From: a candidate division Hyd24-12 bacterium UBA6080
GTDB taxonomy: Bacteria; Fermentibacterota; Fermentibacteria; Fermentibacterales; JCC-6
Length of the DNA: 64,000 nucleotides
Assembly (NCBI GenBank): GCA_002436025.1
Contig: DIXM01000002.1
Coordinates: 310,001-374,000 of the forward strand
Direction: 5' to 3'
Each line of letters begins with the position of its first letter. Position 1 is the first letter of the stretch. Under the pieces are notes generated by a model. The model searched no databases. It was not told where the DNA came from and saw only the letters and a list, made by a program, of their open reading frames with translations. Of the stretch, positions 8,399 through 15,462 are shown piece after piece. The translations under genes were made by a program, and so were the position numbers.

Positions 8399-9185
8399 GA
8401 TACTGGTGACGGGAGGCAACGGTCTGTTGGGAACTGCGCTTCTGGAAAGGCTGGGCTGCAGGGCCATCGGCATGGACCTGCCCGGGGTGGACATAACGGA
8501 CAGGGCATCGGTGACCGGGGCTGTGATGGTCACAAAACCGTCCCTGATAATCAACTGCGCTGCCCTGACCGACGTGGACTCGTGCCAGACCAACCCGGAC
8601 CGCGCTTTCCGTGTTCACCGGGACGGCGTCAGAAACCTGGCGGAAACCGGGGCACGGCTTGTGACAATCTCCACGGATCACGTCTTCACGAATGGCGGGG
8701 CCCCACTCACCGAGGGCACACCGACCCTTCCGGCGAACATTTACGGCGAGAGCAAACTGTCGGGGGAGATCGAAGCACTGGCGACCGGTCGCAGTGCCGT
8801 TATCAGGACGTCCTGGCTTTTCGGCAAAGGGAAGGGGCTGTTGCCCTGGCTTCGAAACGGTCTTCTGCGCGGGGGAGAATTGAAGGTCGTGAGGGACCAG
8901 ACCGCTTGTGTGGCCTTTGTCCCGCACCTGGTGGAAGTGATCCTTGAAATCGTGGAATCCGGCAGCACGGGTGTTTTTCATTGCGTGAACCCGGGTCCCG
9001 TGACCCCTCTCGATCTTGCGTTCACCCTGAGGGATAGACTGGGCTGTGGAACCGTCAGGGCAGTCTGCTGGAAAGACCTGGATGTTCCGGCCCCGCGGCC
9101 CTTCTATTCGGCTCTGGGAACAAACGGACCCTTCCAGCTTCCGCCACTTGATGAGGCGTTCGAGGAATGGATGGAAAGCCTATGA
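8391..9185 (+). CDS. rmlD: dTDP-4-dehydrorhamnose reductase
   Basis: This 264-residue extended short-chain dehydrogenase catalyses the last step of dTDP-L-rhamnose synthesis. The nucleotide-binding TGGNGLLGTAL, the conserved INCAALTDVDSC, STDHVFTN (usual STDYVFDG), the catalytic YGESK (YxxxK) and IRTSWLFG are visible in the expected order. The GTG at 8391 overlaps the preceding gene by 8 bases and gives the usual N-terminus. The open frame further upstream belongs to the overlapped gene. No rmlA, rmlB or rmlC is in the window, so the rest of the pathway must be elsewhere or the substrate may be related rather than identical. Confidence 0.87.
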   Translation: MAEILVTGGNGLLGTALLERLGCRAIGMDLPGVDITDRASVTGAVMVTKPSLIINCAALTDVDSCQTNPDRAFRVHRDGVRNLAETGARLVTISTDHVFTNGGAPLTEGTPTLPANIYGESKLSGEIEALATGRSAVIRTSWLFGKGKGLLPWLRNGLLRGGELKVVRDQTACVAFVPHLVEVILEIVESGSTGVFHCVNPGPVTPLDLAFTLRDRLGCGTVRAVCWKDLDVPAPRPFYSALGTNGPFQLPPLDEAFEEWMESL

Positions 9186-9727
9186 AGAAGTATCTCGAAG
9201 CAGCGGCGCACAATCTTGACGGGTTCGACATCGAAACCCTTGAGGGCATCCGTCTGTGCATCCTGGAAGCAATGGCCTCGGGTGGCAAGGTGCTTGTCTG
9301 CGGCAACGGAGGCAGTGCGGCGGACGCATCCCATCTGGCGGGAGAACTGGTGGGAAGGTTCCGCATCGAGCGAAGGGCGCTTCCGGTCGTCGCCCTGACC
9401 GTTGACCCCGCTGTGGTTACCGCGGTGGCCAACGACTACGGCTACGAGCGCGTATTCGCACGGCAGGTCGAGGCCCTGGGATGCCGTGGGGATGTTCTTC
9501 TGGCCATCACCACCAGCGGAGGCTCACCAAATGTGACGAACGCCGCAAAGACGGCCGCCTCGCTCGGGATGAAGGTCGTGGCCTTCACCGCGGCTGGCAG
9601 GGAGGCTTCCTGGGCCCACATTCACTGGCGCGCCCCCTCATCTGTCACAAGCCACGCCCAGGAAGCCATGCTGGTGGCATTCCATGCGCTGTGCCTGGGT
9701 CTGGAGGAATCCATTGCCAAAGCGTGA
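9182..9727 (+). CDS. gmhA: Phosphoheptose isomerase (SIS domain, GmhA/DiaA type)
   Basis: The 181-residue SIS-fold protein matches sedoheptulose-7-phosphate isomerase, the first step of ADP-heptose synthesis for lipopolysaccharide core. The sugar-phosphate loops CGNGGSAADASHLAGEL and ITTSGGSPNV are intact, and the C-terminal helix with SHAQEAML follows. The start is the ATG overlapping the rmlD stop (ATGA). The related DiaA has the same fold. The neighbouring sugar and envelope genes favour GmhA. Confidence 0.9.
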   Translation: MKKYLEAAAHNLDGFDIETLEGIRLCILEAMASGGKVLVCGNGGSAADASHLAGELVGRFRIERRALPVVALTVDPAVVTAVANDYGYERVFARQVEALGCRGDVLLAITTSGGSPNVTNAAKTAASLGMKVVAFTAAGREASWAHIHWRAPSSVTSHAQEAMLVAFHALCLGLEESIAKA

Positions 9728-10697
9728 GACCCTCCTTAAAACACTGATCGGGGTTGTCATCGCGGCCGCAACCCTCTGGCTGACGTTCAGGAATACTGAC
9801 TGGTCCGAGCTCCAGGCAGTTGTTTCATCTTCATCAATGCTCCCGATGCTTCTTGTGCTTCCCCTGCTGGCCGCAAGCTACACCTTCAGGATCCTCAGGT
9901 GGCGCGTGCTCCTTTCCCATCTCGAAGTCGTTCCATACAGGGTCCTGACCCCTCCCGTCCTTGTGGCCTTCATGCTGAACAGTGTCTTCCCGGGCAGGAT
10001 AGGTGAGGTTGCGAGGGCAATGCTTCTTGCCAGAAAGACCAGGGTCCCATTTTCCTCCGGTTTCGCCACTGTCGTTGTGGCAAGGCTCTTCGACGGCCTT
10101 TCACTTACTTTTCTGGCGCTGCTTGTCATGGCTTCCATGTGGCGCGACCTGACAGGCACCATACGTTCAGGCCTGATGCTGGCCGGCGCAGGATACATTG
10201 TCGTGCTGCTTGCACTCGCGGCGTTGCGCAAGTGGCATGAGAAGGCAGCCGAGATACTTGTGAGCCCCCTTCGCCTGCTGGGGCTGAGGGGTCCCGCCGT
10301 GAAGCTCGAGGGGATGCTTCTGAGCTTCGCAGCCGGCCTGGATGTGCTGAAAAGCCCGCGTGACATCCTGAAGGCCACGGCTTTTTCCGCCGGTGTGTGG
10401 GGTTGCCTCACGGCCTCGGTGATCCCCGTTTTCTGGAGCCTCGGCATCAGTTATCAGTGGTACACGGCTCCACTGGTCCTCGTTCTCTCAGGCCTTGGAA
10501 TGCTCATTCCCACACCCGCCGGCACCGGCACCATCCATTACCTTCTCGGGGTGGTTTTCCCTGTCATCACCGGCGTGCCCGAATCCTCCGCCAAAGCCAT
10601 GGCCATCCTCTTCCACGCCTCCCAGTTCCTCCCCATCATCGTCGCCGGCCTTATCGCCCAGGGGGACGGACTAAGAAAGATTAGTTTATCACCGTAA
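9714..10697 (+). CDS. Lysylphosphatidylglycerol synthase-type (YbhN/UPF0104) membrane protein
   Basis: The ~327-residue integral membrane protein has about eight hydrophobic segments. It carries family landmarks: FRILRWRVLL at the end of the second helix, AFMLNSVFPGRIGEVARAMLL and VVVARLFDGLSL. These match the flippase-like PF03706 domain shared by YbhN, AglD and the MprF membrane part. No lysyl-transferase domain is attached. The TTG at 9714 overlaps gmhA by 14 bases. An earlier in-frame start would lie deeper in gmhA. The genomic setting suggests a lipid or polysaccharide export role; this is inference. Confidence 0.8.
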   Translation: MPKRETLLKTLIGVVIAAATLWLTFRNTDWSELQAVVSSSSMLPMLLVLPLLAASYTFRILRWRVLLSHLEVVPYRVLTPPVLVAFMLNSVFPGRIGEVARAMLLARKTRVPFSSGFATVVVARLFDGLSLTFLALLVMASMWRDLTGTIRSGLMLAGAGYIVVLLALAALRKWHEKAAEILVSPLRLLGLRGPAVKLEGMLLSFAAGLDVLKSPRDILKATAFSAGVWGCLTASVIPVFWSLGISYQWYTAPLVLVLSGLGMLIPTPAGTGTIHYLLGVVFPVITGVPESSAKAMAILFHASQFLPIIVAGLIAQGDGLRKISLSP

Positions 10698-10816
10698 CAT
10701 CATGCGGAAGTTATAATTACAAACAGCATAGACCGATCAGGGGAACCATGCTTGACCGTTATTCTATATTACCTTTGCGGTGAATACCTGAAAGCCGCAG
10801 GAGCGGAGCGGAATAA
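10698..10816. other. Intergenic gap with weak promoter-like elements
   Basis: This AT-richer 119-base gap contains TATAAT at 10712-10717 with no good -35 box at the right distance, and TTGACC at 10752-10757 with no clear -10. It probably carries the promoter of the downstream zinc-ribbon gene, but I cannot place it. Confidence 0.3.
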
Positions 10817-11071
10817 ATGCCTAACTACGATTACCTGTGTGAGAAGTGTGACTACCGTTACGAGAAGTTCCAGCAGATGAGCGATACGCCCGACAGCGTC
10901 TGCCCCCAGTGCGGCGGACCCGTGCGAAGGCTGATCGGCACAGGCGCAGGGCTGATGTTCAAGGGTAGTGGCTTCTACGAGACCGACTACAAGAGGAAGT
11001 CATCGGGTTGCCCGATCGACTCAGGCAAGTCTTCGGGGTGCTGCGAAGGCTGCCACAAAAAAGACGACTGA
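10817..11071 (+). CDS. FmdB-family zinc-ribbon protein
   Basis: The 84-residue protein starts with MPNYDYLCEKCDYRYEKFQ and has a second CPQCGG, giving the CxxC-x(n)-CxxC zinc ribbon of the FmdB/CxxC_CXXC_SSSS family. Members are often called putative regulators, but their role is unsettled. After a GTGAGLMFKGSGFY segment typical of the family, the tail is unusually cysteine-rich (CPIDSG, CCEGCHKK), which could bind another metal. It stands alone between the envelope genes and two opposite-strand lipoproteins. Confidence 0.85.
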   Translation: MPNYDYLCEKCDYRYEKFQQMSDTPDSVCPQCGGPVRRLIGTGAGLMFKGSGFYETDYKRKSSGCPIDSGKSSGCCEGCHKKDD

Positions 11072-11110
11072 CCGATCCGAGAAATTTAACTTTGCAGCTT
11101 CAGGACCGTG

Positions 11111-11142
11111 AAAAAAGGGGGAGCGGATGAACCGCCCCCCCG
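11111..11142 (-). terminator. Rho-independent terminator after the small lipoprotein gene
   Basis: Read on the - strand, a GC-rich hairpin (GGGGGGCGG, loop TTCAT, CCGCTCCCCC, one mismatch/bulge) is followed directly by TTTTTT. A second short inverted repeat (GAACCGG at 11144-11150, CCGGTTC at 11156-11162) lies between it and the stop codon. The position fits the end of the two-lipoprotein transcript. Confidence 0.8.
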
Positions 11143-11161
11143 GGAACCGGACTTGCCGGTT

Positions 11162-11626
11162 CTACATCATGTCGAAGCCTTCTGCGATGACCCAGCGGCC
11201 GTCTTCCTTGACCAGTTTGACCTCTTCGGTTTCGCCGTCGACGGTGACCTCGACAAAGGCCTCTTCGCCTTCGATCCTCTCGGCACCGAAGGTTACTTCC
11301 ATCTCAGCGAACTCGGCGCCGAACATCTCGGACTGGAAGAGAAGGGTAACGAAACCTGCGGCATCGAGGTTGCTGATCTCTTCAGCGGTGACGGTAATGC
11401 CGATGAAAGCCATCATCTCGGCGGACTCTTCAGGGTTGGCCTTCATTTCCTCGACGGAGGTGTTGAGCTCGGCGACCTGCTCGGCGGACATGCACTCGAT
11501 GAGGGCTTTGCCGTCGCCGGTCTTGAGGGCATTGAAAGCCTTCTCGACTGTGGCCTTGGGACCGGGGGCAGCTCCGCAACCCGCTATCATGGCCACGATG
11601 GCCGTGATGATCAGTAGCTTCTTCAT
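11162..11626 (-). CDS. Small lipoprotein, DUF4878-like, paralogue of the upstream gene
   Basis: This is a 154-residue protein. The signal MKKLLIITAIVAMIAGCG has a good lipobox (I-A-G-C, cysteine at 17), so it should be lipid-anchored. The mature domain (helical VEKAFNALKTGDGKALIECM then beta strands ending KEDGRWVIAEGF) resembles the NTF2-like DUF4878 fold. The ATG at 11626 is preceded on its strand by AGGAGAG at proper spacing. The frame is open further upstream, but that would extend past the signal peptide. It is clearly related to the next gene upstream, which has the same layout (KTGKG, EEVSTITIETL, EEDQWKITGEG). The function is unknown. Confidence 0.8.
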   Translation of the reverse strand: MKKLLIITAIVAMIAGCGAAPGPKATVEKAFNALKTGDGKALIECMSAEQVAELNTSVEEMKANPEESAEMMAFIGITVTAEEISNLDAAGFVTLLFQSEMFGAEFAEMEVTFGAERIEGEEAFVEVTVDGETEEVKLVKEDGRWVIAEGFDMM

Positions 11627-11655
11627 CGTTTCTCTCCTGTTCATTTTTGGGGACA

Positions 11656-12138
11656 TTAAAGCGCGAAGCGCAAACCTTCGCCGGTGATCTTCCATTGATC
11701 CTCTTCAAGAACCATTTCAACAGTGCCCGATGTGGTGTCGTCAAGGAAAACCACGGTGGCGTTCACCGTGGCCCTGGAGCCGGCAACGGACACTTCGCCG
11801 ACCTCCAGGGATGCATCCTCCATCATACCCTTAAAAAGAGGCGATTCTATCATCCTTTGGAGCAGGGTTTCAATCGTGATCGTACTGACTTCTTCCGGCG
11901 TCAGGGTCATTCCGTAAGCGGCCAGCGCTGCTGATGAGCTGTCCGGGTTGTGCTTCAGTTCTGCCAGGCTCATCCCTGCCTCGAGTGAATCCAGCGCGTC
12001 CTGGGAAAGGTATTCGACTGCCTGGCTGCCTTTTCCGGTCTTAACCGCGTCAAAGAAAGATACCAGGGAGGAAGCCGGGTCACCCGTACCCGAGCACCCC
12101 GCGAGCAATAGCAAGACAGCAGTGAACGCCGTTTTCAG
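11656..12138 (-). CDS. Small lipoprotein, DUF4878-like, possible CTG start
   Basis: The ~160-residue protein has the signal KTAFTAVLLLLAGCSG with lipobox L-A-G-C, then a domain parallel to the downstream paralogue (SFFDAVKTGKGSQAVEYL ... EEDQWKITGEGL). The start is uncertain. The only standard-type candidate is a TTG at 12153, which has a poor ribosome binding site and adds a non-signal-like MGGDS. A CTG at 12138 directly before AAA ACG gives an ideal MKT lipoprotein N-terminus, 5 bases after a run of eight G. I chose the CTG tentatively. The gene is 29 bases upstream of its paralogue and probably cotranscribed. Confidence 0.72.
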   Translation of the reverse strand: MKTAFTAVLLLLAGCSGTGDPASSLVSFFDAVKTGKGSQAVEYLSQDALDSLEAGMSLAELKHNPDSSSAALAAYGMTLTPEEVSTITIETLLQRMIESPLFKGMMEDASLEVGEVSVAGSRATVNATVVFLDDTTSGTVEMVLEEDQWKITGEGLRFAL

Positions 12139-12213
12139 AGAATCCCCCCCCAATGGCCAGGCGGCATCAACTCCATCGGATAAGAGTTTGGATTATACGA
12201 GGAGGAACCAGCA

Positions 12214-12354
12214 GTGAAAAGGGCAGCACACTTCTTGTTCCCGAACCGTCCGTACTGCATCTTACCACGAACCCAACCGGGAGGAAGCTTCACTGAAAAC
12301 CCGAATCATGATAACGGGGTTCTTCGGCCTGCTCTGCTGCTGCGGCACCCATGA
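12214..12354 (+). CDS. Possible 46-residue leader ORF before the solute-binding protein gene
   Basis: A GTG at 12214 sits 8 bases after an excellent ribosome binding site (GAGGAGG, ending 12205). It opens a 46-codon frame beginning MKRAAHFLFPNRPYC that stops at 12354, past the start of the next gene and in another frame. This could be a leader peptide coupled to the downstream gene. It could also be a chance ORF, or the relic or error of a frameshift. No family is recognised. Confidence 0.25.
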   Translation: MKRAAHFLFPNRPYCILPRTQPGGSFTENPNHDNGVLRPALLLRHP

Positions 12355-13609
12355 TCCATCGACGACCGGCCGGGTCGATGTCGTTTTCTGGCACGCCATG
12401 GGCGGACCGCTGGGCGACGTTCTCGAAGACTCTCTCATCGCTGATTTCAACAGCACGCATCCTGACATAAGGGTCGTTCCGGTCAACATGGGCAACTACA
12501 GGGCCCTCAGCCAGAAGATCATGGCTTCGGTGATGGCGGGTTCCCCCCCTGCGATGGCCCAGGCCTACGAGACCTGGACATCACAACTGGTCAGGGGGGG
12601 AGTGGTGGTTCCCCTGGATTCCCTCATGCAGGCTGATCCGCTGTATTCGGGCGATGATTGGGACGGTTTTTTCAGGGTATTCAGGGAGAACAACACCTAC
12701 AATGGTCGTATCTACAGCTTTCCCTTCAACAAGAGCGTGCCCCTGATCTACTACAATGTCGACCTTTACGATCAGCTCGGGCTGGTGCCGGCCGAGACCT
12801 GGGCCGAACAGCGCCTGCTTCTTAAAGCTCTCTGTCTTGATGTCAACGGGGACGGAGACCTTCTTGACGAAGGCGACAGGTGGGGGACTGCCTTTGGTCC
12901 AAGCGTATGGACTTTCGAGTGCCTCCTTGCCCAGGCAGGCGGATCCCTTCTCGATGATGAGGAAACAAGGGCCGCCTTCAACGGACCCGCTGGAATTGAA
13001 GCACTTGGTTTTCTGACCGATCTGCTTTACGTGGACAGAACGGCCTACCTCTCTTCGGGGTATGACCACCAGAGGGATTTCCTTGACGGCGGGCTCGGTC
13101 AGGTCCAGGGATCAGTTACAAGCCTTGCATTCATGGAGCAGGAGATGGAGCGCCGAAGGGAGAGCGGGCTCCCCTCATTCACCATAGGTGTCGCAGCGCT
13201 GCCTGGACACAGGGAGCGCAGGGTCTACATTTCGGGAACCAATGTGGTCCTCTTTAGAAACCAGGACCCCCGGGTCGTTGATGCCGGGTGGGAATTCATT
13301 CGTTGGTTCACGTCTCCTGAACAGCAGGCCAGGTGGTCTGCTGGCAGCGGGTACCTTCCAGCCAGGCGGGCCAGTCTCGATGACCCCCTGATGGTTCGAA
13401 AGTTTTCTGCGTATCCGGGTCTGCTTTCGGTGGTGCAGCAGGTGGAAACCGCTCTCCATGAACCCCAGGCCATGGCGTGGTACGATGGTCGCGAATTTCT
13501 TTCAGAGGCACTGGAAATAGTACTTTATGGCAGGATGTCGGCGGAGGAGGCTCTGAACAGGGCCGCAGCCCTGGCAGACGCCGAAATCCGGCTGGAAGCC
13601 GAAAGGTGA
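12293..13609 (+). CDS. Extracellular solute-binding protein (ABC family 1, sugar type)
   Basis: The ~438-residue protein matches the periplasmic sugar or glycerol-3-phosphate-binding components of ABC importers: VDVVFWHAMGG, LIADFNSTHPDIRVV, a VMAGSPPAMAQAYE segment, FPFNKSVPLIYYN and a late EFIRWFTSPEQQARW. The N-terminus is a hydrophobic signal ending in three cysteines (GLLCCCG), probably an atypical lipoprotein signal. An ATG at 12308 is 23 bases from the nearest ribosome binding site. A CTG at 12293 is 8 bases after GGGAGG and adds MKTRI, giving a charged signal peptide; I used it as the likely start. No permease or ATPase gene is nearby. Confidence 0.82.
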   Translation: MKTRIMITGFFGLLCCCGTHDPSTTGRVDVVFWHAMGGPLGDVLEDSLIADFNSTHPDIRVVPVNMGNYRALSQKIMASVMAGSPPAMAQAYETWTSQLVRGGVVVPLDSLMQADPLYSGDDWDGFFRVFRENNTYNGRIYSFPFNKSVPLIYYNVDLYDQLGLVPAETWAEQRLLLKALCLDVNGDGDLLDEGDRWGTAFGPSVWTFECLLAQAGGSLLDDEETRAAFNGPAGIEALGFLTDLLYVDRTAYLSSGYDHQRDFLDGGLGQVQGSVTSLAFMEQEMERRRESGLPSFTIGVAALPGHRERRVYISGTNVVLFRNQDPRVVDAGWEFIRWFTSPEQQARWSAGSGYLPARRASLDDPLMVRKFSAYPGLLSVVQQVETALHEPQAMAWYDGREFLSEALEIVLYGRMSAEEALNRAAALADAEIRLEAER

Positions 13610-13625
13610 GGGGGAGATTTACCGC

Positions 13626-14633
13626 ATGAAAAGATTCCTTGTGCCGGCGCTGCTCGCATGCAGGTTGTGGGCTCAGGTCCTGACAGTTGCCGAGGCGAGG
13701 GTGGATGCGGACGGGGATGGGGTACCCGATCTTCTCGGGCAGACCGTTACGATCCAGGCTGTCGCAACTTGCGAAGGCACGCTATTTTCCATCACCGGCC
13801 TCAGCTTCTACGTTCAGGATGCAACCGCCGGGATCAACGTTTATGCGTACAGCTCAGCGTCCCCCGGGGAGGTGAGCGCCGGTGACGAGTACCTGATCAC
13901 AGGCGAGATCAAGTTCTACAACGGACTCACGGAGATCTCACCGGCGGACCCCTCCGACTTTCAGTTCGTGGGCAGTCCCGGCGTGCCCTCACCCCTCTAC
14001 CTCGCAAGGCACAGAAGCGTCAACGAAAGCAACGAGGGGATGCTTCTGGTGATAGGGAGCGTTACCGAAGGCCACTGGATAACCGTCGTTGATACGCCCT
14101 CGTCCTCCGGTGGCGGATGGAACTTCAACGCATGGAACGGCAACTCGCTCATCGCGGTCAGGGTGAATGAAACCACAGCCATTGATGTTTCTGGCATAGG
14201 ACCGGGCACGAGGCTGGTCCTGACCGGGATAGGTGGACAGTACTCGTCCGATCCTCCCTACAGCTCCGGTTACCAGATGCTTCCCAGGTATCAGGAGGAC
14301 CTTGAGGTTTACGATCCGTCCATTCCTCCCATCTTCCACCTCGAAGTTCAGGGGAACCCGTTCGCTCCCTCACTGGGCGAGGTGATGACGGTAACATTCG
14401 GGGGGCCTGCCGGCAGCCTGCTGGATCTGACGGTGTTCGACAGAATCGGCAGGGCTGTTGCCCATCTGGCCGAGAACATGCCCGCGGGAGACCGGTTCGT
14501 CTGGGACGGCACTGGTGACATGAACGAATCACTGCCTATGGGGCAGTACATCCTGCTCCTCGAGGGAACCACCCAGGCCGGGGAAAGGCTTACCACGACT
14601 GAAACCGTGGTCGTAGCCTCCCCGCTCCGGTGA
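13626..14633 (+). CDS. Secreted OB-fold protein with FlgD-like C-terminal domain
   Basis: The 335-residue protein has a signal peptide (MKRFLVPALLACRLWAQ). The central region (~20-225) looks like a YhcR/nucleic-acid-binding-type OB fold: VTIQAVATCEGTLF, FYVQDATAGINVY, GDEYLITGEIKFYNGLTEI. The last ~95 residues form a FlgD-like Ig domain (NPFAPSLGEVMTV, LTVFDRIGRAVAHL, FVWDGTGD, MGQYILLLEG), as found at the C-termini of secreted proteins in FCB-group bacteria. It is followed 10 bases later by the PorV-like gene, so an exported, possibly sorted protein is likely. The precise role is unknown. Confidence 0.78.
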   Translation: MKRFLVPALLACRLWAQVLTVAEARVDADGDGVPDLLGQTVTIQAVATCEGTLFSITGLSFYVQDATAGINVYAYSSASPGEVSAGDEYLITGEIKFYNGLTEISPADPSDFQFVGSPGVPSPLYLARHRSVNESNEGMLLVIGSVTEGHWITVVDTPSSSGGGWNFNAWNGNSLIAVRVNETTAIDVSGIGPGTRLVLTGIGGQYSSDPPYSSGYQMLPRYQEDLEVYDPSIPPIFHLEVQGNPFAPSLGEVMTVTFGGPAGSLLDLTVFDRIGRAVAHLAENMPAGDRFVWDGTGDMNESLPMGQYILLLEGTTQAGERLTTTETVVVASPLR

Positions 14634-14643
14634 GGGGAAGCAC

Positions 14644-15462
14644 ATGAGAGCACTTGTTCTTTCAGCTGTCCTGGCGTTCTTCCTGGTACACAGCGCCTCT
14701 GCGGCTTTTGAAGAGATGGAACTCGGGACCGAATGCCGCGCGATGGGGGGGACCGGTGTGGTGACTCCGGGAATCGCCGGCATGATGTGGAACCCGGCCT
14801 CGATTTCCTTCGAGACCAGCGCCTCAGCCGCAGCAGCGGGCAGAATGCCTTACGGCATGGCCGATTTCGTAACTGCAGGAGCGGACATTGCCCTGCCGCT
14901 CTCCCACGGATGGGTCGTGGGCGGAGGGGCGAGATTGTTCGGGGGCGATCTCTACTCCGAACAGATGGTGCATGTCACCGCGTCACGTCTTCTCACCGAC
15001 GACTTTTCAGTGGGCATCCAGCCGCTTTTCTGCAGGGCGTCCATCTCTGATGGCGTGAGCAGCTACGGTAGTTCCTGGACCGCCGACATGACCGTCGGGC
15101 TCCAGGCACGGGTCTTCGACAGGTGGAGCGTGGGAGCAGCCCTCAGGAACCCCTTTGAAGCCAGGATCGGGGAGAGCGGCGAGCACCTTGTGAGCAGGAT
15201 GGACATCGGTGTAAGGTACGAACCCTTGCCTGGAATGGCATCAGCCTTCGCGGTATCCCGGGACTTCCATGGCACTGTGGTCAGGGTCGGTCAGGCACTC
15301 CCACTTGGTCCGCTCACCCTTTTCGCAGGTGTCAGAAGCGGGCCCGCCGTGGTTACGGGCGGGTTCAGCGCAGATGTTTCGGGGATCCTTTTCTCGTACG
15401 CCGTTGAGACCCATCCTCAGCTGAATGCCACGCATCAGGCGGGGGTTGGGTATGCTTTCTAA
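14644..15462 (+). CDS. PorV/PorQ-like outer membrane barrel protein
   Basis: The 272-residue protein has a clear signal peptide (ending SASAAFEE). Near the mature N-terminus it carries ECRAMGGTGVV then MMWNPASI, the pattern of PorV/PorQ/UPF0164-type barrels (A-R-A-M-G-x-G, ... W-N-P-A). The remainder is glycine-rich beta strands ending in aromatic residues (GVGYAF). PorV is the outer membrane shuttle of type IX secretion, but many related barrels have other roles, so the functional link is inference. Its stop overlaps the next gene by 11 bases. Confidence 0.72.
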   Translation: MRALVLSAVLAFFLVHSASAAFEEMELGTECRAMGGTGVVTPGIAGMMWNPASISFETSASAAAAGRMPYGMADFVTAGADIALPLSHGWVVGGGARLFGGDLYSEQMVHVTASRLLTDDFSVGIQPLFCRASISDGVSSYGSSWTADMTVGLQARVFDRWSVGAALRNPFEARIGESGEHLVSRMDIGVRYEPLPGMASAFAVSRDFHGTVVRVGQALPLGPLTLFAGVRSGPAVVTGGFSADVSGILFSYAVETHPQLNATHQAGVGYAF

